From NCBI RefSeq assembly GCF_000813745.1, contig NZ_JWLC01000014.1, forward strand, positions 161,932 to 225,931: DNA of 64,000 nt, written 5' to 3'. The first letter of the stretch is position 1; each line of letters starts with the position of its first letter. Under the pieces are notes generated by a model that searched no databases, had not been told where the DNA came from, and was given only the letters and a program-made list of their open reading frames with translations. Made by a program: the position numbers and the translations under genes. Positions 33,882 to 42,525 of this stretch are shown in pieces. Source of the DNA: Leisingera sp. ANG-M1. GTDB lineage: Bacteria > Pseudomonadota > Alphaproteobacteria > Rhodobacterales > Rhodobacteraceae.

Positions 33882-35048
33882 TCAGGCCGCGGGCATTCTT
33901 CGTTCCACCAGCTCGGCAAACCAGCTGCATCCCAGCGGGATCGCATCGTCATCAAAGACATAGGCCGGGTGGTGGCACATCTCGGTGTCGCCGTTGCCAA
34001 GGAAGATATAGGCGCCCGGACGCTCTTCGAGCATATAGGCAAAGTCCTCGGACGGCATGATCGGCGGGGTGTCGGCGGTGACCTTGGCGGCGACGGCCTG
34101 GGCCGCCTCCACCGCATGGGCCGTGCCGGCCTCGTCATTGATGGTTGCGGGATAGCCCGGCAGCCATTCAACCTCGGCCTTGGCGCCAAAGGCCGAGGCG
34201 GTGTCTTCGGCCACCCGGCGCACCCAGCTTTCGGCCAGTTCCCGGTATTCCGGGTCCAGGGTGCGGACGGTGCCTTGCAGGCGTGCGGTATGCGCAATCA
34301 CATTCGACGCGGTGCTGTCGGTTTCAAAAGTGCCAACGGTCAGCACCACCCGCTTCACCGGGTCCACATTGCGCGACACGATCGAGTGCAGCGACACCAC
34401 GATCTGCGACGCCACCAGCGTGGTATCAATCGCATCATGCGGTGCGGCGGCATGGCCGCCCTTGCCGGTGACCTTGATGATGAACTCATCGGACGAGGCC
34501 ATCAGCGCGCCGGGGCGGATGGCAAATTCACCCACCGGCAGGCCCGGCATATTGTGCAGGCCATAGACCTCCTGGATGCCCCAGCGGTCCATCAGCCCGT
34601 CGTCGCACATCGCCTTGCCGCCTGCGCCGCCTTCTTCCGCCGGCTGGAAGATCAGCACTGCCTTGCCATCGAAATTGCGGGTCTCGGAAAGGTACTTGGC
34701 CGCCCCCAGCAGCATCGAGGTATGGCCGTCATGGCCGCAGGCGTGCATCACGCCGGGGGTCTTGGAGGCATAGTCCACGCCCGAAGCTTCCGGGATCGGC
34801 AGCGCATCCATGTCGGCGCGCAACCCGATGGCGCGGCCCGAGGTGTTTGTCTTGCCCTCAATCACCGCCACCACCCCGGTCTTGCCGATGCCGGTGGTGA
34901 TATCGGTGATGCCGAAGCCCTTCAGCCGTTCCACCACAAAGGCAGCGGTTTCATGCACCTCGTACATCAGCTCAGGGTTCTCGTGCAGATGGCGGCGCCA
35001 AGTGGTGATTTCGCCGTGCATCTCGGCCAGACGGTTCTTGATCGGCAT
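33882..35048 (-). CDS. M20 family amidohydrolase (hippurate/N-acyl amino acid hydrolase type), paralogue 2
   Basis: A 388-residue close paralogue of the neighbouring gene. The same motifs recur: GLRADMDALPIPEASGVDYASKTPGVMHACGHDGHTSMLLGAAKYLSETRNFDG, QPAEEGGAGGKAMCDDGLMDRWGIQEVYGLHNMPG and GKGGHAAAPHDAID, with the distal EDFAYMLEERPGAYIFLGNGD. Long stretches are nearly identical to paralogue 1, while the lid-domain region (residues about 180-300) diverges more, so a tandem duplication followed by specificity change is likely. A hairpin terminator separates it from argE upstream, so the pair has its own promoter. Confidence 0.9.
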   Translation of the reverse strand: MPIKNRLAEMHGEITTWRRHLHENPELMYEVHETAAFVVERLKGFGITDITTGIGKTGVVAVIEGKTNTSGRAIGLRADMDALPIPEASGVDYASKTPGVMHACGHDGHTSMLLGAAKYLSETRNFDGKAVLIFQPAEEGGAGGKAMCDDGLMDRWGIQEVYGLHNMPGLPVGEFAIRPGALMASSDEFIIKVTGKGGHAAAPHDAIDTTLVASQIVVSLHSIVSRNVDPVKRVVLTVGTFETDSTASNVIAHTARLQGTVRTLDPEYRELAESWVRRVAEDTASAFGAKAEVEWLPGYPATINDEAGTAHAVEAAQAVAAKVTADTPPIMPSEDFAYMLEERPGAYIFLGNGDTEMCHHPAYVFDDDAIPLGCSWFAELVERRMPAA

Positions 35049-35089
35049 GGTGCCCTCCCCGGCAGGTTCCGTTACGGCAGACTGTCGAT

Positions 35090-35111
35090 GATAAAACTTG
35101 CTTTCGCAAGT
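35090..35111 (-). terminator. Terminator between argE-like gene and the amidohydrolase pair
   Basis: On the minus strand ACTTGC, loop GAAA and GCAAGT (35111-35096) are followed by TTTATC. The tetraloop is of the stable GNRA type. It would end the ABC-ATPase/argE transcript before the amidohydrolase genes. The same stretch also resembles a diverged copy of the intergenic repeat (CCCGGGGATA at 35120-35111). Confidence 0.55.
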
Positions 35112-35200
35112 ATCCCCGGGCTGCCCGGACGCCGCGGAACTTGGCGGCGCCCCTATGTGTTAGCATCTGATCATGAAACCGCAGGTTTCAAGGCGGCGTG

Positions 35201-36367
35201 TCAGGCCTGCAGCCTCTCCACCAGGCGGCGCATGAAATCATGGCCCGCGTTGAACTGCGCAACCGTGATGTATTCATTCGGCTGATGCGCCTGAGCGATG
35301 TCGCCAGGGCCGCAGATAACTGCCGAGTAGCCCGCCTGCTGGAACTGCCCGGCCTCGGTGCCATAGCTGACCACATGGCTGCCGTTGTCACCGGTCAGCA
35401 GCCGCACCAGCGCCTCGGCCTCGCCGTCCTGTTCCGGCACCAGGCCGGGGACGTCAAAGCTCTTCTCGATATGAATGCGGGCCTCGGTATGCACGGCCTG
35501 CATTTCCGCCTCAACCTCGCGGACCTTCGCCAGGTAGGCCGCTTCCCAGTCCGCTGCGTCTTCGCCGGGCACCACCCTGAAATCCATCACAAAGCGGCAG
35601 TCCTTGGCGGTGATGTTGTGGGCGGTGCCGCCTTCGATCATGCCAACGTGGCAGGTGGTCCAGGGCGGAGTGAACATCGCCTGCACCTCACCGGGCTCCT
35701 GCGCCATGTTTTCGGCATTACGCTGGTTCGCCCAATCGATCAGCTTGGCCCCTTGCATGATCGCACTGACGCCAGTGTGCATGATCGAGGAGTGCACTTC
35801 AAAACCCACCACATGAGTGGCGTAGCCGGTGCCGCCCTTGTGGCCGGTGACCGCCTTCATCATCGAAGGCTCGCCCACGATCACTGCCGAGCCCTTGGGC
35901 AGCACCGGCTGCATCGCCCCGATCATCGGCGGCGCACCGGTGCAGCCGGTTTCCTCGTCAAAACTCAGCGCCAGCTGCAGCGGCCGTTTGACACCCTGCG
36001 TATGTGCCTCCACCAGCGCCCAGATGGCCAGCGCGTCATAGCCCTTCATGTCGCAGGTGCCGCGGCCGAAGTATTTGCCGTCTTTCTCGACCACCGTGAA
36101 GGGATCGCTGTCCCAGGGCTGGCCGTCCACCGGCACCACATCGGTATGGCCCGACAGCACCACGGCACCTTCTTCCCAAGGCCCAACATGCGCAAAAACC
36201 GCGGCCTTGTGGGGCTGTTCCGGATCCACCCAGCGGTGGCTTTCGATGCCATGGGAGGACAGGTATTCCTGCACCCAGTCCACCAGCGGCAGGTTGGTGT
36301 CCCGGCTCACGGTCGGGAAGGAGACCAGCTTTTGCATAATCTCCAGCGGGGTGAGTTTTGCGGCCAT
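35201..36367 (-). CDS. argE: ArgE/DapE-type deacetylase, probable acetylornithine deacetylase
   Basis: A 388-residue M20A-type zinc hydrolase. Metal-site segments are VVLSGHTDVVPVDGQPW near residue 80, FGRGTCDMKGYDALAIW near residue 112, SFDEETGCTGAPPMI near residue 145 and the distal AGQFQQAGYSAVICGPGDIAQAHQPNEYI with its His near residue 355. The pattern fits the acetylornithine deacetylase branch, which releases ornithine from N-acetylornithine. However, it is 2 bases from an ABC-transporter ATPase gene and near two other M20 genes. It could therefore serve in the breakdown of imported acylated peptides instead of arginine synthesis. Confidence 0.82.
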   Translation of the reverse strand: MAAKLTPLEIMQKLVSFPTVSRDTNLPLVDWVQEYLSSHGIESHRWVDPEQPHKAAVFAHVGPWEEGAVVLSGHTDVVPVDGQPWDSDPFTVVEKDGKYFGRGTCDMKGYDALAIWALVEAHTQGVKRPLQLALSFDEETGCTGAPPMIGAMQPVLPKGSAVIVGEPSMMKAVTGHKGGTGYATHVVGFEVHSSIMHTGVSAIMQGAKLIDWANQRNAENMAQEPGEVQAMFTPPWTTCHVGMIEGGTAHNITAKDCRFVMDFRVVPGEDAADWEAAYLAKVREVEAEMQAVHTEARIHIEKSFDVPGLVPEQDGEAEALVRLLTGDNGSHVVSYGTEAGQFQQAGYSAVICGPGDIAQAHQPNEYITVAQFNAGHDFMRRLVERLQA

Positions 36368-36369
36368 AG

Positions 36370-38190
36370 TCAGTACCCGCTGTCGGTGGTCAGGACAAAA
36401 TGGCCGGGCTCCAGCTCCAGGTATTCGGACGGTTCCGGCTCGTACCCGACCTCATGGATCGGCGACGGAATCGGCTTGAAGTTCAGTTCCTTCTCGGATT
36501 TGCGCTGGCGCGGGTCGGCAATCGGCACCGCTTTCATCAGCGCCTGCGTATAGGCGTGCAGCGGGTTCTCAAAGACACGCTCGCGCGGACCGATTTCAAC
36601 AATTCGGCCCAGGTACATCACACCGACCTGATGCGAGACGCGCTCCACCACCGCCATATCGTGGCTGATGAAAAGGAAGGAGAGGCCAAGCTCGGCTTGC
36701 AGCTCCATCATCAGGTTCAGAACCTGCGCCTGCACTGAAACATCCAGCGCCGAGACCGCTTCGTCCGCCACAATCAGCTTGGGATTCAGGGCAAGCGCAC
36801 GGGCAATGGCGATCCGCTGGCGCTGGCCGCCGGACATCTCGTGCGGGTAGCGGCGCATAAAGCTGCGCGGCAGGTGCACGCGGTCAAACAGGCTGGCGAC
36901 CCGGTCCTGCAGCTCGGAGCCAGAGGCAAGGCCGTAGTTGCGCAAGGGTTCGGCCACCTGGTCGATCAGCTGCATCTGCGGGTTCAGCGACGCAAAAGGA
37001 TCCTGGAAGATCATTTGCATATCCTGGCGCGCCTTGTGCATCTCGGACGCGCTGAATTGCAGCACATCGCGGCCCTCGAAATTCACTTGGCCGGATTGCG
37101 GCTCCACGAGCCGCAGAATTGAGCGGCCCGCTGAAGACTTGCCGCAACCGGATTCGCCGACCAAGGACAGGGTCTGCCCCTTGAACACCTTGAAGGACAC
37201 ATCTTCGACCGCATGCACATTGGAAATCGTGCGGCGCAGCAATCCGCCTTTGACCGGAAAGCGGGTGGTCAGGTTCTTCACGTCCAGCAGCACCTCGTCG
37301 GTGCCTTGGATTGGCTCAATCTTTTGATCTTCGACACCCATCAGCTTCATCGGTTCGGGGTAATGCTTGCCGCGCATCTCGCCCAGCTTCGGCACCGCTG
37401 CCAGCAACGCCTTGGTATAGTCGTGCTGCGGGTTCTCGAAGATCTCCTCGACGGTGCCTTCCTCAACCTTGTTGCCGCGGAACATGACCACCACGCGGTC
37501 GGCCATCTGCGCCACCACCGCCATGTCATGGGTGATGAACATCACCGCGGTGCCGGTTTCGCGCTTCAGCCGGTCCATCAGGGCCAGGATCTCCGCCTGG
37601 ATGGTGACATCGAGCGCGGTGGTCGGCTCATCCGCGATCAGCAGACGCGGTTCGCAGGCCATTGCCATGGCAATCACCACCCGCTGGCGCATGCCGCCCG
37701 ACAGCTCGTGCGGGTACTGCTTCAGCCGCCTTTCGGGCTCGGGGATGCGGACCTGGCGTAGCAGCTCCAGCGCGCGTTCCTCGGCCTGGGACTGGGACAT
37801 CTTCTTGTGGATGCGCAGGCCTTCGGTCAGCTGGCGGCCGACGGTGAACACCGGGTTCAGCGCAGTCATTGGCTCCTGGAAGATCATGCCGATCTCATTG
37901 CCGCGGATCTGCTTCATCAGCTCCTGTTCGGAGGTGGCCAGGTTCGTTTCGCCGCCTTGGCGCCGGTTGAACAGCAGCTCGCCGCCCGCGATCTCGCCGC
38001 CGCCGAATTCCACTAGCCGCATCAGCGACAGCGACGACACCGACTTACCGGAACCGGATTCGCCGACGATGCATACAGTCTCCCCGGGGCTCACCTCGAA
38101 CGAGACATCTTCGACGCCGACAACCGGACCATCCTTGGTCTGAAACTCGACGCGCAAATTTCTGATGGATGCAATTGCGGTGTCCAGCAT
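36370..38190 (-). CDS. Peptide-type ABC transporter, fused double ATP-binding protein
   Basis: A 606-residue protein with two ABC domains in one chain, equivalent to DppD plus DppF. Domain 1 has Walker A GESGSGKS near residue 39, signature LSGGMRQRV and Walker B LLIADEPTTALDVT. Domain 2 has Walker A GESGCGKSSAGRS, signature MSGGQRQRI and Walker B LIVADEAVSALDVS. Each is followed by the oligopeptide-type C-terminal extension (ALLAAVPKLGEMRGKHYPEP; ALMKAVPIADPRQRKSE). It powers import through the two permeases encoded on the other strand at 40.4-42.3 kb. It is transcribed with argE (2-base gap), away from its own permeases. Confidence 0.94.
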   Translation of the reverse strand: MLDTAIASIRNLRVEFQTKDGPVVGVEDVSFEVSPGETVCIVGESGSGKSVSSLSLMRLVEFGGGEIAGGELLFNRRQGGETNLATSEQELMKQIRGNEIGMIFQEPMTALNPVFTVGRQLTEGLRIHKKMSQSQAEERALELLRQVRIPEPERRLKQYPHELSGGMRQRVVIAMAMACEPRLLIADEPTTALDVTIQAEILALMDRLKRETGTAVMFITHDMAVVAQMADRVVVMFRGNKVEEGTVEEIFENPQHDYTKALLAAVPKLGEMRGKHYPEPMKLMGVEDQKIEPIQGTDEVLLDVKNLTTRFPVKGGLLRRTISNVHAVEDVSFKVFKGQTLSLVGESGCGKSSAGRSILRLVEPQSGQVNFEGRDVLQFSASEMHKARQDMQMIFQDPFASLNPQMQLIDQVAEPLRNYGLASGSELQDRVASLFDRVHLPRSFMRRYPHEMSGGQRQRIAIARALALNPKLIVADEAVSALDVSVQAQVLNLMMELQAELGLSFLFISHDMAVVERVSHQVGVMYLGRIVEIGPRERVFENPLHAYTQALMKAVPIADPRQRKSEKELNFKPIPSPIHEVGYEPEPSEYLELEPGHFVLTTDSGY

Positions 38191-38534
38191 GGCGGTCTTC
38201 CTATCTGTCTTTCCTCAAGGCAGCACAGGGCTGTGGCCCCGGCCCTGCGGAGTAAACTCTACTTCGTTCCAAAAAGCTCATGCAAATAATGCATAAGGAT
38301 TCCAAAATTGGAATTTGCAATTTCTAAGGAACTAGTTTTCGATGACTTCAGTGGCTGTCTGCAGCGCGCCGTGCGCCGGTGCGTCCGGCAATATGTTAAG
38401 ACCGCTTAGTTTTTTACGTTGCCCGTGCTGCCTGCAGGCGCAAATGCTACCGATCCGCAGCGATGCGGCAAATTTCCGGGCCACGCAGCCCGGCCAACAA
38501 AAAGACACGAAATGTGTCCGACAAGGAGAGTGTG
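38191..38534. promoter_or_regulatory. Divergent control region of the ABC transporter, with two palindromes
   Basis: This 344-base gene-free stretch separates the ATPase/argE unit from the binding-protein/permease unit. It is AT-rich around 38270-38340 and holds two inverted repeats: ATGCA-AATAA-TGCAT (38280-38294) and the perfect ATTCCAA-AA-TTGGAAT (38299-38314). They are close together and lie about 90-125 bases from the ATPase start, a good place for one regulator to control both directions. No regulator gene is adjacent. The binding-protein gene has the ribosome site AAGGAGAG at 38523-38530. Confidence 0.5.
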
Positions 38535-40235
38535 ATGAAACTCAAATCCCTTTTGATGGGTGCCGTTGCCGCGGCCTCCCTGGCGCCGGCTGCTTTCGCC
38601 GAGCGGGGATCCGATGGCCAGGTCAACATCATCTACTGGCAGGCGCCGTCGATCCTGAACCCGTTCCTGTCCGGCGGCACCAAGGACATTGATGCCTCTG
38701 CGCTGGTGATCGAACCGCTGGCCCGCTACGACCCGAACGGCAACATGCTGCCCTACCTGGCGACCGAAATCCCAACTGTCGAAAACGGCGGCGTGTCCGA
38801 GGATCTGACCTCGATCACCTGGAAAATCACCCCAGGCCTCAAATGGTCCGACGGCAGCGCCTTCACCGCGCATGATGTGAAATTCACCGCCGACTACTGC
38901 ATGCACCCCGAAGGCGGCTGCGCGCAGGTTACCAAATTCGAAGGCGTGACCAATGTCGAAGCTGTTGACGATCTGACCGTCAAGGTCACTTTCGACAAGC
39001 CGACCCCCTTCCCCTACGGCCCGTTTGTGGGCGGCGAAAGCCCGATCATCCAGAAGGCCCAGTTCGAGAACTGCATGGGTGCCAAAGCACCGGAATGCAC
39101 CGAGGCCAACTTTGGCCCGATCGGCACCGGCCCGTTCACCGTGGATGAGTTCAAGCCGAACGACGTGATCACCATGTCGGCGAACCCGAACTACCGCGAC
39201 CCGGCCAAGCCTGCCTTTGCCAAGGTGCTGTTCAAAGGCGGCGGTGACGCAACCGCAGCCGGCCGTGCTGTGATGGAAACCGGCGAGTTCGACTATGCCT
39301 GGAACCTGCAGCTGGCGCCGGAAGTGATCGCCCAGATGGAAGCAGGCGGCAAAGGCACCCCGGTAGCAGGCTTCGGCCCGCTGGTTGAGCGCATCATGCT
39401 GAACCAGACCGACCCGAGCCCGGAGCTGGGCCCGGACGAGCGCTCCGTGAAGCGCGGCCACCCCTTCCTGAACGATCCGGCCGTCTACAAGGCGATGTCG
39501 CTGGCCATTGACCGCCCGCTGCTGGTGGAAATCGGCTATGGCAAGGCCGGCAAGGTTGGCTGTAACTGGGTTCCGGCCCCGGCGGCCTTCAACTCGGACA
39601 CCTTCGACTGCTCGGTTCAGGACATCGACGCCGCCAAGGCGATGCTGGAAGAAGCGGGCTATAAGGACACCAATGGCGACGGCGTGCGGGAGACCCCGGA
39701 CGGCAAGCCGATGAAGATCCTGTACCAGACCTCGACAAACGCCGTGCGTCAGGACTTCCAGGCGCTGATCAAGGAATGGTGGAGCCAGATCGGTATCGAG
39801 ACCGAGCTGCGCAACATCAACGCATCCGTGTTCTTCGGCGGTGACCCGGGCTCGCCCGACACCTTCCAGAAGTTCTATGCCGACGTTGAAATGTACGCCA
39901 ACACCTTCAACGGCACCGACCCGCAGTCCTACCTGGCCAACGGTCTGTGCGACAAGGCTCCGACCCCGGCCTCCCAGTGGCAGGGTGAGAACATCTCGCG
40001 CTTCTGCGATGCAGAGTTCGACGAGCTGCATGCCGAGCTGACCAAGACCGCAGGCCTGGAAGCCCGCGCCGAGATCGGCAAACGCCTGAATGACATCATG
40101 GTCGAAAAAGGCGGCATGATCCCGCTGGTCCACCGCGGCCGTCTGTCGGCACACTCCAACACCCTGGGCGGCGTCAACCTGAACGTCTGGGACAGCGAGA
40201 TGTGGAACGCAGCTGACTGGCACCGCATCAAGTAA
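38535..40235 (+). CDS. Peptide-type ABC transporter substrate-binding protein (family 5)
   Basis: A 566-residue periplasmic binding protein with Sec signal peptide MKLKSLLMGAVAAASLAPAAFA. The mature protein shows family 5 segments: VNIIYWQAPSILNPFLSGGTKDIDASALVIEPLARYDPNG, then WKITPGLKWSDGSAFTAHDVKFTADYC, and FGPIGTGPFTVDEFKPNDVITMSANPNY. The C-terminal half contains repeated MLEEAGYKDTNGDGVRETPDGKPMKILYQTS and the closing GGMIPLVHRGRLSAHSNTLGGVNLNVWDSEMWNAADWHR. No lipobox, so soluble in the periplasm. The ligand is probably a peptide or an amino-acid conjugate, given the amidohydrolases nearby. A hairpin follows before the permease genes. Confidence 0.93.
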   Translation: MKLKSLLMGAVAAASLAPAAFAERGSDGQVNIIYWQAPSILNPFLSGGTKDIDASALVIEPLARYDPNGNMLPYLATEIPTVENGGVSEDLTSITWKITPGLKWSDGSAFTAHDVKFTADYCMHPEGGCAQVTKFEGVTNVEAVDDLTVKVTFDKPTPFPYGPFVGGESPIIQKAQFENCMGAKAPECTEANFGPIGTGPFTVDEFKPNDVITMSANPNYRDPAKPAFAKVLFKGGGDATAAGRAVMETGEFDYAWNLQLAPEVIAQMEAGGKGTPVAGFGPLVERIMLNQTDPSPELGPDERSVKRGHPFLNDPAVYKAMSLAIDRPLLVEIGYGKAGKVGCNWVPAPAAFNSDTFDCSVQDIDAAKAMLEEAGYKDTNGDGVRETPDGKPMKILYQTSTNAVRQDFQALIKEWWSQIGIETELRNINASVFFGGDPGSPDTFQKFYADVEMYANTFNGTDPQSYLANGLCDKAPTPASQWQGENISRFCDAEFDELHAELTKTAGLEARAEIGKRLNDIMVEKGGMIPLVHRGRLSAHSNTLGGVNLNVWDSEMWNAADWHRIK

Positions 40236-40251
40236 GCTGAGCTTGCCTCAT

Positions 40252-40280
40252 AGAGGCCCTGGCGTTACGCTGGGGCCTCT
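40252..40280 (+). terminator. Strong hairpin between binding-protein and permease genes
   Basis: AGAGGCCC (40252-40259) pairs with GGGCCTCT (40273-40280); the interior contains GCG-TTA-CGC, so the stem can extend. There is no U tract. It probably protects or attenuates the transcript, allowing more binding protein than permease, a common arrangement in ABC operons. Confidence 0.6.
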
Positions 40281-40382
40281 TGCCATTCAGCAACGGTTAC
40301 GTTTTACCGCCCCCGCAAGAAATGGATCTGAGGCTCCCTCGCCCGCTCCGAACTCACTACAAGTTGCAAAGGCGCTAACCCG

Positions 40383-41390
40383 ATGCTGACCTTTACAATC
40401 CGGCGGCTGGTGCTGGCAGTTCCGACACTGCTGTTCATCAGCCTCGTGATCTTCCTGCTGCTGGAGCTCGCCCCCGGCGACCCGATGGCGCAGGTTCCCC
40501 TGACCGTTCCCCCTGAAGTCAAAGAGAAAATGCGCGAGGCGCTTGGCCTCGGCCAGCCCATGCATATCCGCTTCTGGAAGTGGATCGTGCAGTTCTTCTG
40601 GATCGAGCCGCAGGTCCTGATCGACCATTACCTGGGCACCTCCTTCTCCGCAGGCGACCTGCGGGTGATCTCCTGGCAGACCCGTTCGCCGGTGATGGAC
40701 ATCGTGATTCAGCGAATCCCCCAGACCCTGTGGGTGGTCGGCACCGCCTATGTGGTCGCCATCCTGATCGCCCTGCCGATCGGCATCTACTCCGCCTACC
40801 GCCAGTACAGCTGGTTCGACCAGCTTGGCACTTTCGTGTCGATGGTGGGTTTCTCGGTGCCGCCGTTCTTCTCGGGCGTGCTGGTGATCGTGATCTTCTC
40901 GGTGCAGCTCGGCTGGTTCCCCTCGATCTATGACACCACCCATGTGGTCGACAGCTGGGACGCCTTTGTCTACCAGCTGAAGCAGATGATCATGCCGGTG
41001 ATGGTGCTGGCGCTGCAGATCACCGCACAGCTGAGCCGCTTCATGCGTGCCTCGATGCTGGACAACCTCAATCAGGATTACGTCCGCACCGCCCGCGCCA
41101 AGGGCCTCAGCGAATATGTGGTGGTCATGGTCCACGTGCTGCGCAACTCGATGATCCCGGTGGTCACGGTGATTGCACTTGGCATCCCGTCGATCTTCGG
41201 CGGCGCCATCATCACCGAACAGGTGTTCAAGGTGAACGGCATCGGCCAATTGCTGATCGGCGCTATCCAAGCCAACGACCTGCCTATGGTGCAGACGCTG
41301 ACCTTCATCTTCGCGGTGCTGATCGTGCTGTTCAACCTGATCGCCGACGTTCTGTACGGCATTCTTGACCCGAGGATCCGCTATGACTGA
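40383..41390 (+). CDS. Peptide-type ABC transporter permease 1 (DppB type)
   Basis: A 335-residue inner-membrane protein with about six helices. It starts MLTFTIRRLVLAVPTLLFISLVIFLLLELAPGDPMAQVP, the characteristic N terminus of DppB/OppB permeases (APGDP). The cytoplasmic coupling loop is DYVRTARAKGLSEYVVVMVHVLRNSMIPVVTVIALGIPSIFGGAIITEQVF, the EAA-type motif for ATPase contact. It overlaps the next permease gene by 8 bases. A periplasmic insertion of about 40 residues after the first helix (FWKWIVQFFWIEPQVLIDHYLG) is usual for this family. Confidence 0.94.
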   Translation: MLTFTIRRLVLAVPTLLFISLVIFLLLELAPGDPMAQVPLTVPPEVKEKMREALGLGQPMHIRFWKWIVQFFWIEPQVLIDHYLGTSFSAGDLRVISWQTRSPVMDIVIQRIPQTLWVVGTAYVVAILIALPIGIYSAYRQYSWFDQLGTFVSMVGFSVPPFFSGVLVIVIFSVQLGWFPSIYDTTHVVDSWDAFVYQLKQMIMPVMVLALQITAQLSRFMRASMLDNLNQDYVRTARAKGLSEYVVVMVHVLRNSMIPVVTVIALGIPSIFGGAIITEQVFKVNGIGQLLIGAIQANDLPMVQTLTFIFAVLIVLFNLIADVLYGILDPRIRYD

Positions 41391-42294
41391 GCTTAGCAAT
41401 CCGCAACCCGCCAAGCCGCCGCGCAGCCAGTGGCTGGACGTCTGGGACCAGTTCAAGTCGCACCGAGGCGCGCTGATGGGCGGGGCGCTGTTCCTATTCA
41501 TCATCCTGGCGGTCTACCTGGGTCCGTTCTTCTGGGAGCTGGAAGCCACCCAGATCAACATCCGCCACCGCAACCAGGGCCCCAGCTGGGAGCATCCTTT
41601 CGGCACCGACCAGTTGGGCCGCGACATGCTGGCCCGGATGATGGCCGGCGGTGCGACCTCGGTGTCCGTGGGTCTGACCGCGATGCTGCTGGCGCTGTTC
41701 CTGGGGTCTTTCATCGGGGTGATGGCCGGCTTCTTCAAAAAGCTCGACGGCCCGCTGATGCGCCTCACCGACCTGTTCCTGGCGCTGCCGCTGCTTCCGC
41801 TTTTGCTGGTGATGATGCTGCTGTTCCGCGAACCGCTGAACGCAACCTTCGGCCCGGAACAAGGGATATTCATCCTGATCGTGATCTCCATCGGCGTGAC
41901 CAGCTGGATGCCCACTGCCCGCATCGTGCGCGGCGATGTACTGGCGCTGAAGGAGCGCGAGTTCGTCATGGCCGCCCGCTCCATCGGCACCACCAACAGC
42001 AGCCTGATCACCCGGCATATCCTGCCCAACGTGCTGTCTCCGATCATGGTCTCAGCCACCCTGGGCATCGCCACCGCGATCATCACCGAGTCGTCCCTGT
42101 CGTTCCTCGGCCTCGGCTTCCCGCCGGACTTCCCGACCTGGGGACGCCTGCTGTTTGATGCCACCGACTACCTCCAGCAGCACCCAGAGCGGGTGTTCTG
42201 GCCCGGCATGGCAATCTCGCTGACGGTGCTGAGCGTGAACTACCTGGGCGATGGCTTGCGCGACGCGCTGGACCCGCGGATCCGGGGGCGCTGA
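41383..42294 (+). CDS. Peptide-type ABC transporter permease 2 (DppC type)
   Basis: A 303-residue permease with an N-terminal cytoplasmic segment (SQWLDVWDQFKSHRGALMGGALFLFIILAVYLGPFFW) and about six helices. The DppC/OppC landmarks are HPFGTDQLGRDMLARMMAGGATSVSVGL near residue 65 and the coupling loop EREFVMAARSIGTTNSSLITRHILPNVLSPIMVSATLGIATAIITESSLSFLGLGFPPDFPTWG. The start at 41383 is chosen because a GAGG site lies 8 bases upstream and it overlaps the end of permease 1. A strong terminator follows the gene. Confidence 0.94.
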   Translation: MTELSNPQPAKPPRSQWLDVWDQFKSHRGALMGGALFLFIILAVYLGPFFWELEATQINIRHRNQGPSWEHPFGTDQLGRDMLARMMAGGATSVSVGLTAMLLALFLGSFIGVMAGFFKKLDGPLMRLTDLFLALPLLPLLLVMMLLFREPLNATFGPEQGIFILIVISIGVTSWMPTARIVRGDVLALKEREFVMAARSIGTTNSSLITRHILPNVLSPIMVSATLGIATAIITESSLSFLGLGFPPDFPTWGRLLFDATDYLQQHPERVFWPGMAISLTVLSVNYLGDGLRDALDPRIRGR

Positions 42295-42335
42295 GGCGGA
42301 ACACACGCACACATTCAAATAAAAACATGACTTTT

Positions 42336-42366
42336 GGCCGCCCCGCCCTGGGCGGCCAATTTGTTT
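42336..42366 (+). terminator. Intrinsic terminator of the binding-protein/permease operon
   Basis: GGCCGCCC (42336-42343) pairs perfectly with GGGCGGCC (42350-42357) around a 6-base loop, followed by AATTTGTTTT. It lies about 40 bases past the second permease stop. Confidence 0.85.
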
Positions 42367-42525
42367 TACAATACGTCAAGTCGAAAAACAAAACCCCTGC
42401 CACAGACAGCAAAATCGGAACTCTGTCCCACACCCTTAGCGCAACCCGCAGCCGAACAGGCTTGCCCAAAGCGCCGGCAGACGTCATTTCGGGAAAATAT
42501 TCCGCTTTACTCCCTGGTGACTGCA

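Noticed and set aside
35174..35190. Inverted repeat TGAACC-like stem (TGAAACC-GCA-GGTTTCA) just after argE
   Set aside because: It lacks a U tract; the GAAA-loop hairpin at 35096-35111 is the better terminator candidate.
35198..36553. 451-codon plus-strand open frame opposite argE
   Set aside because: Antisense shadow of a protein with intact M20 metal motifs.
38406..40223. 605-codon minus-strand open frame opposite the substrate-binding protein
   Set aside because: Antisense shadow; the plus strand has signal peptide, ribosome site and family 5 motifs.
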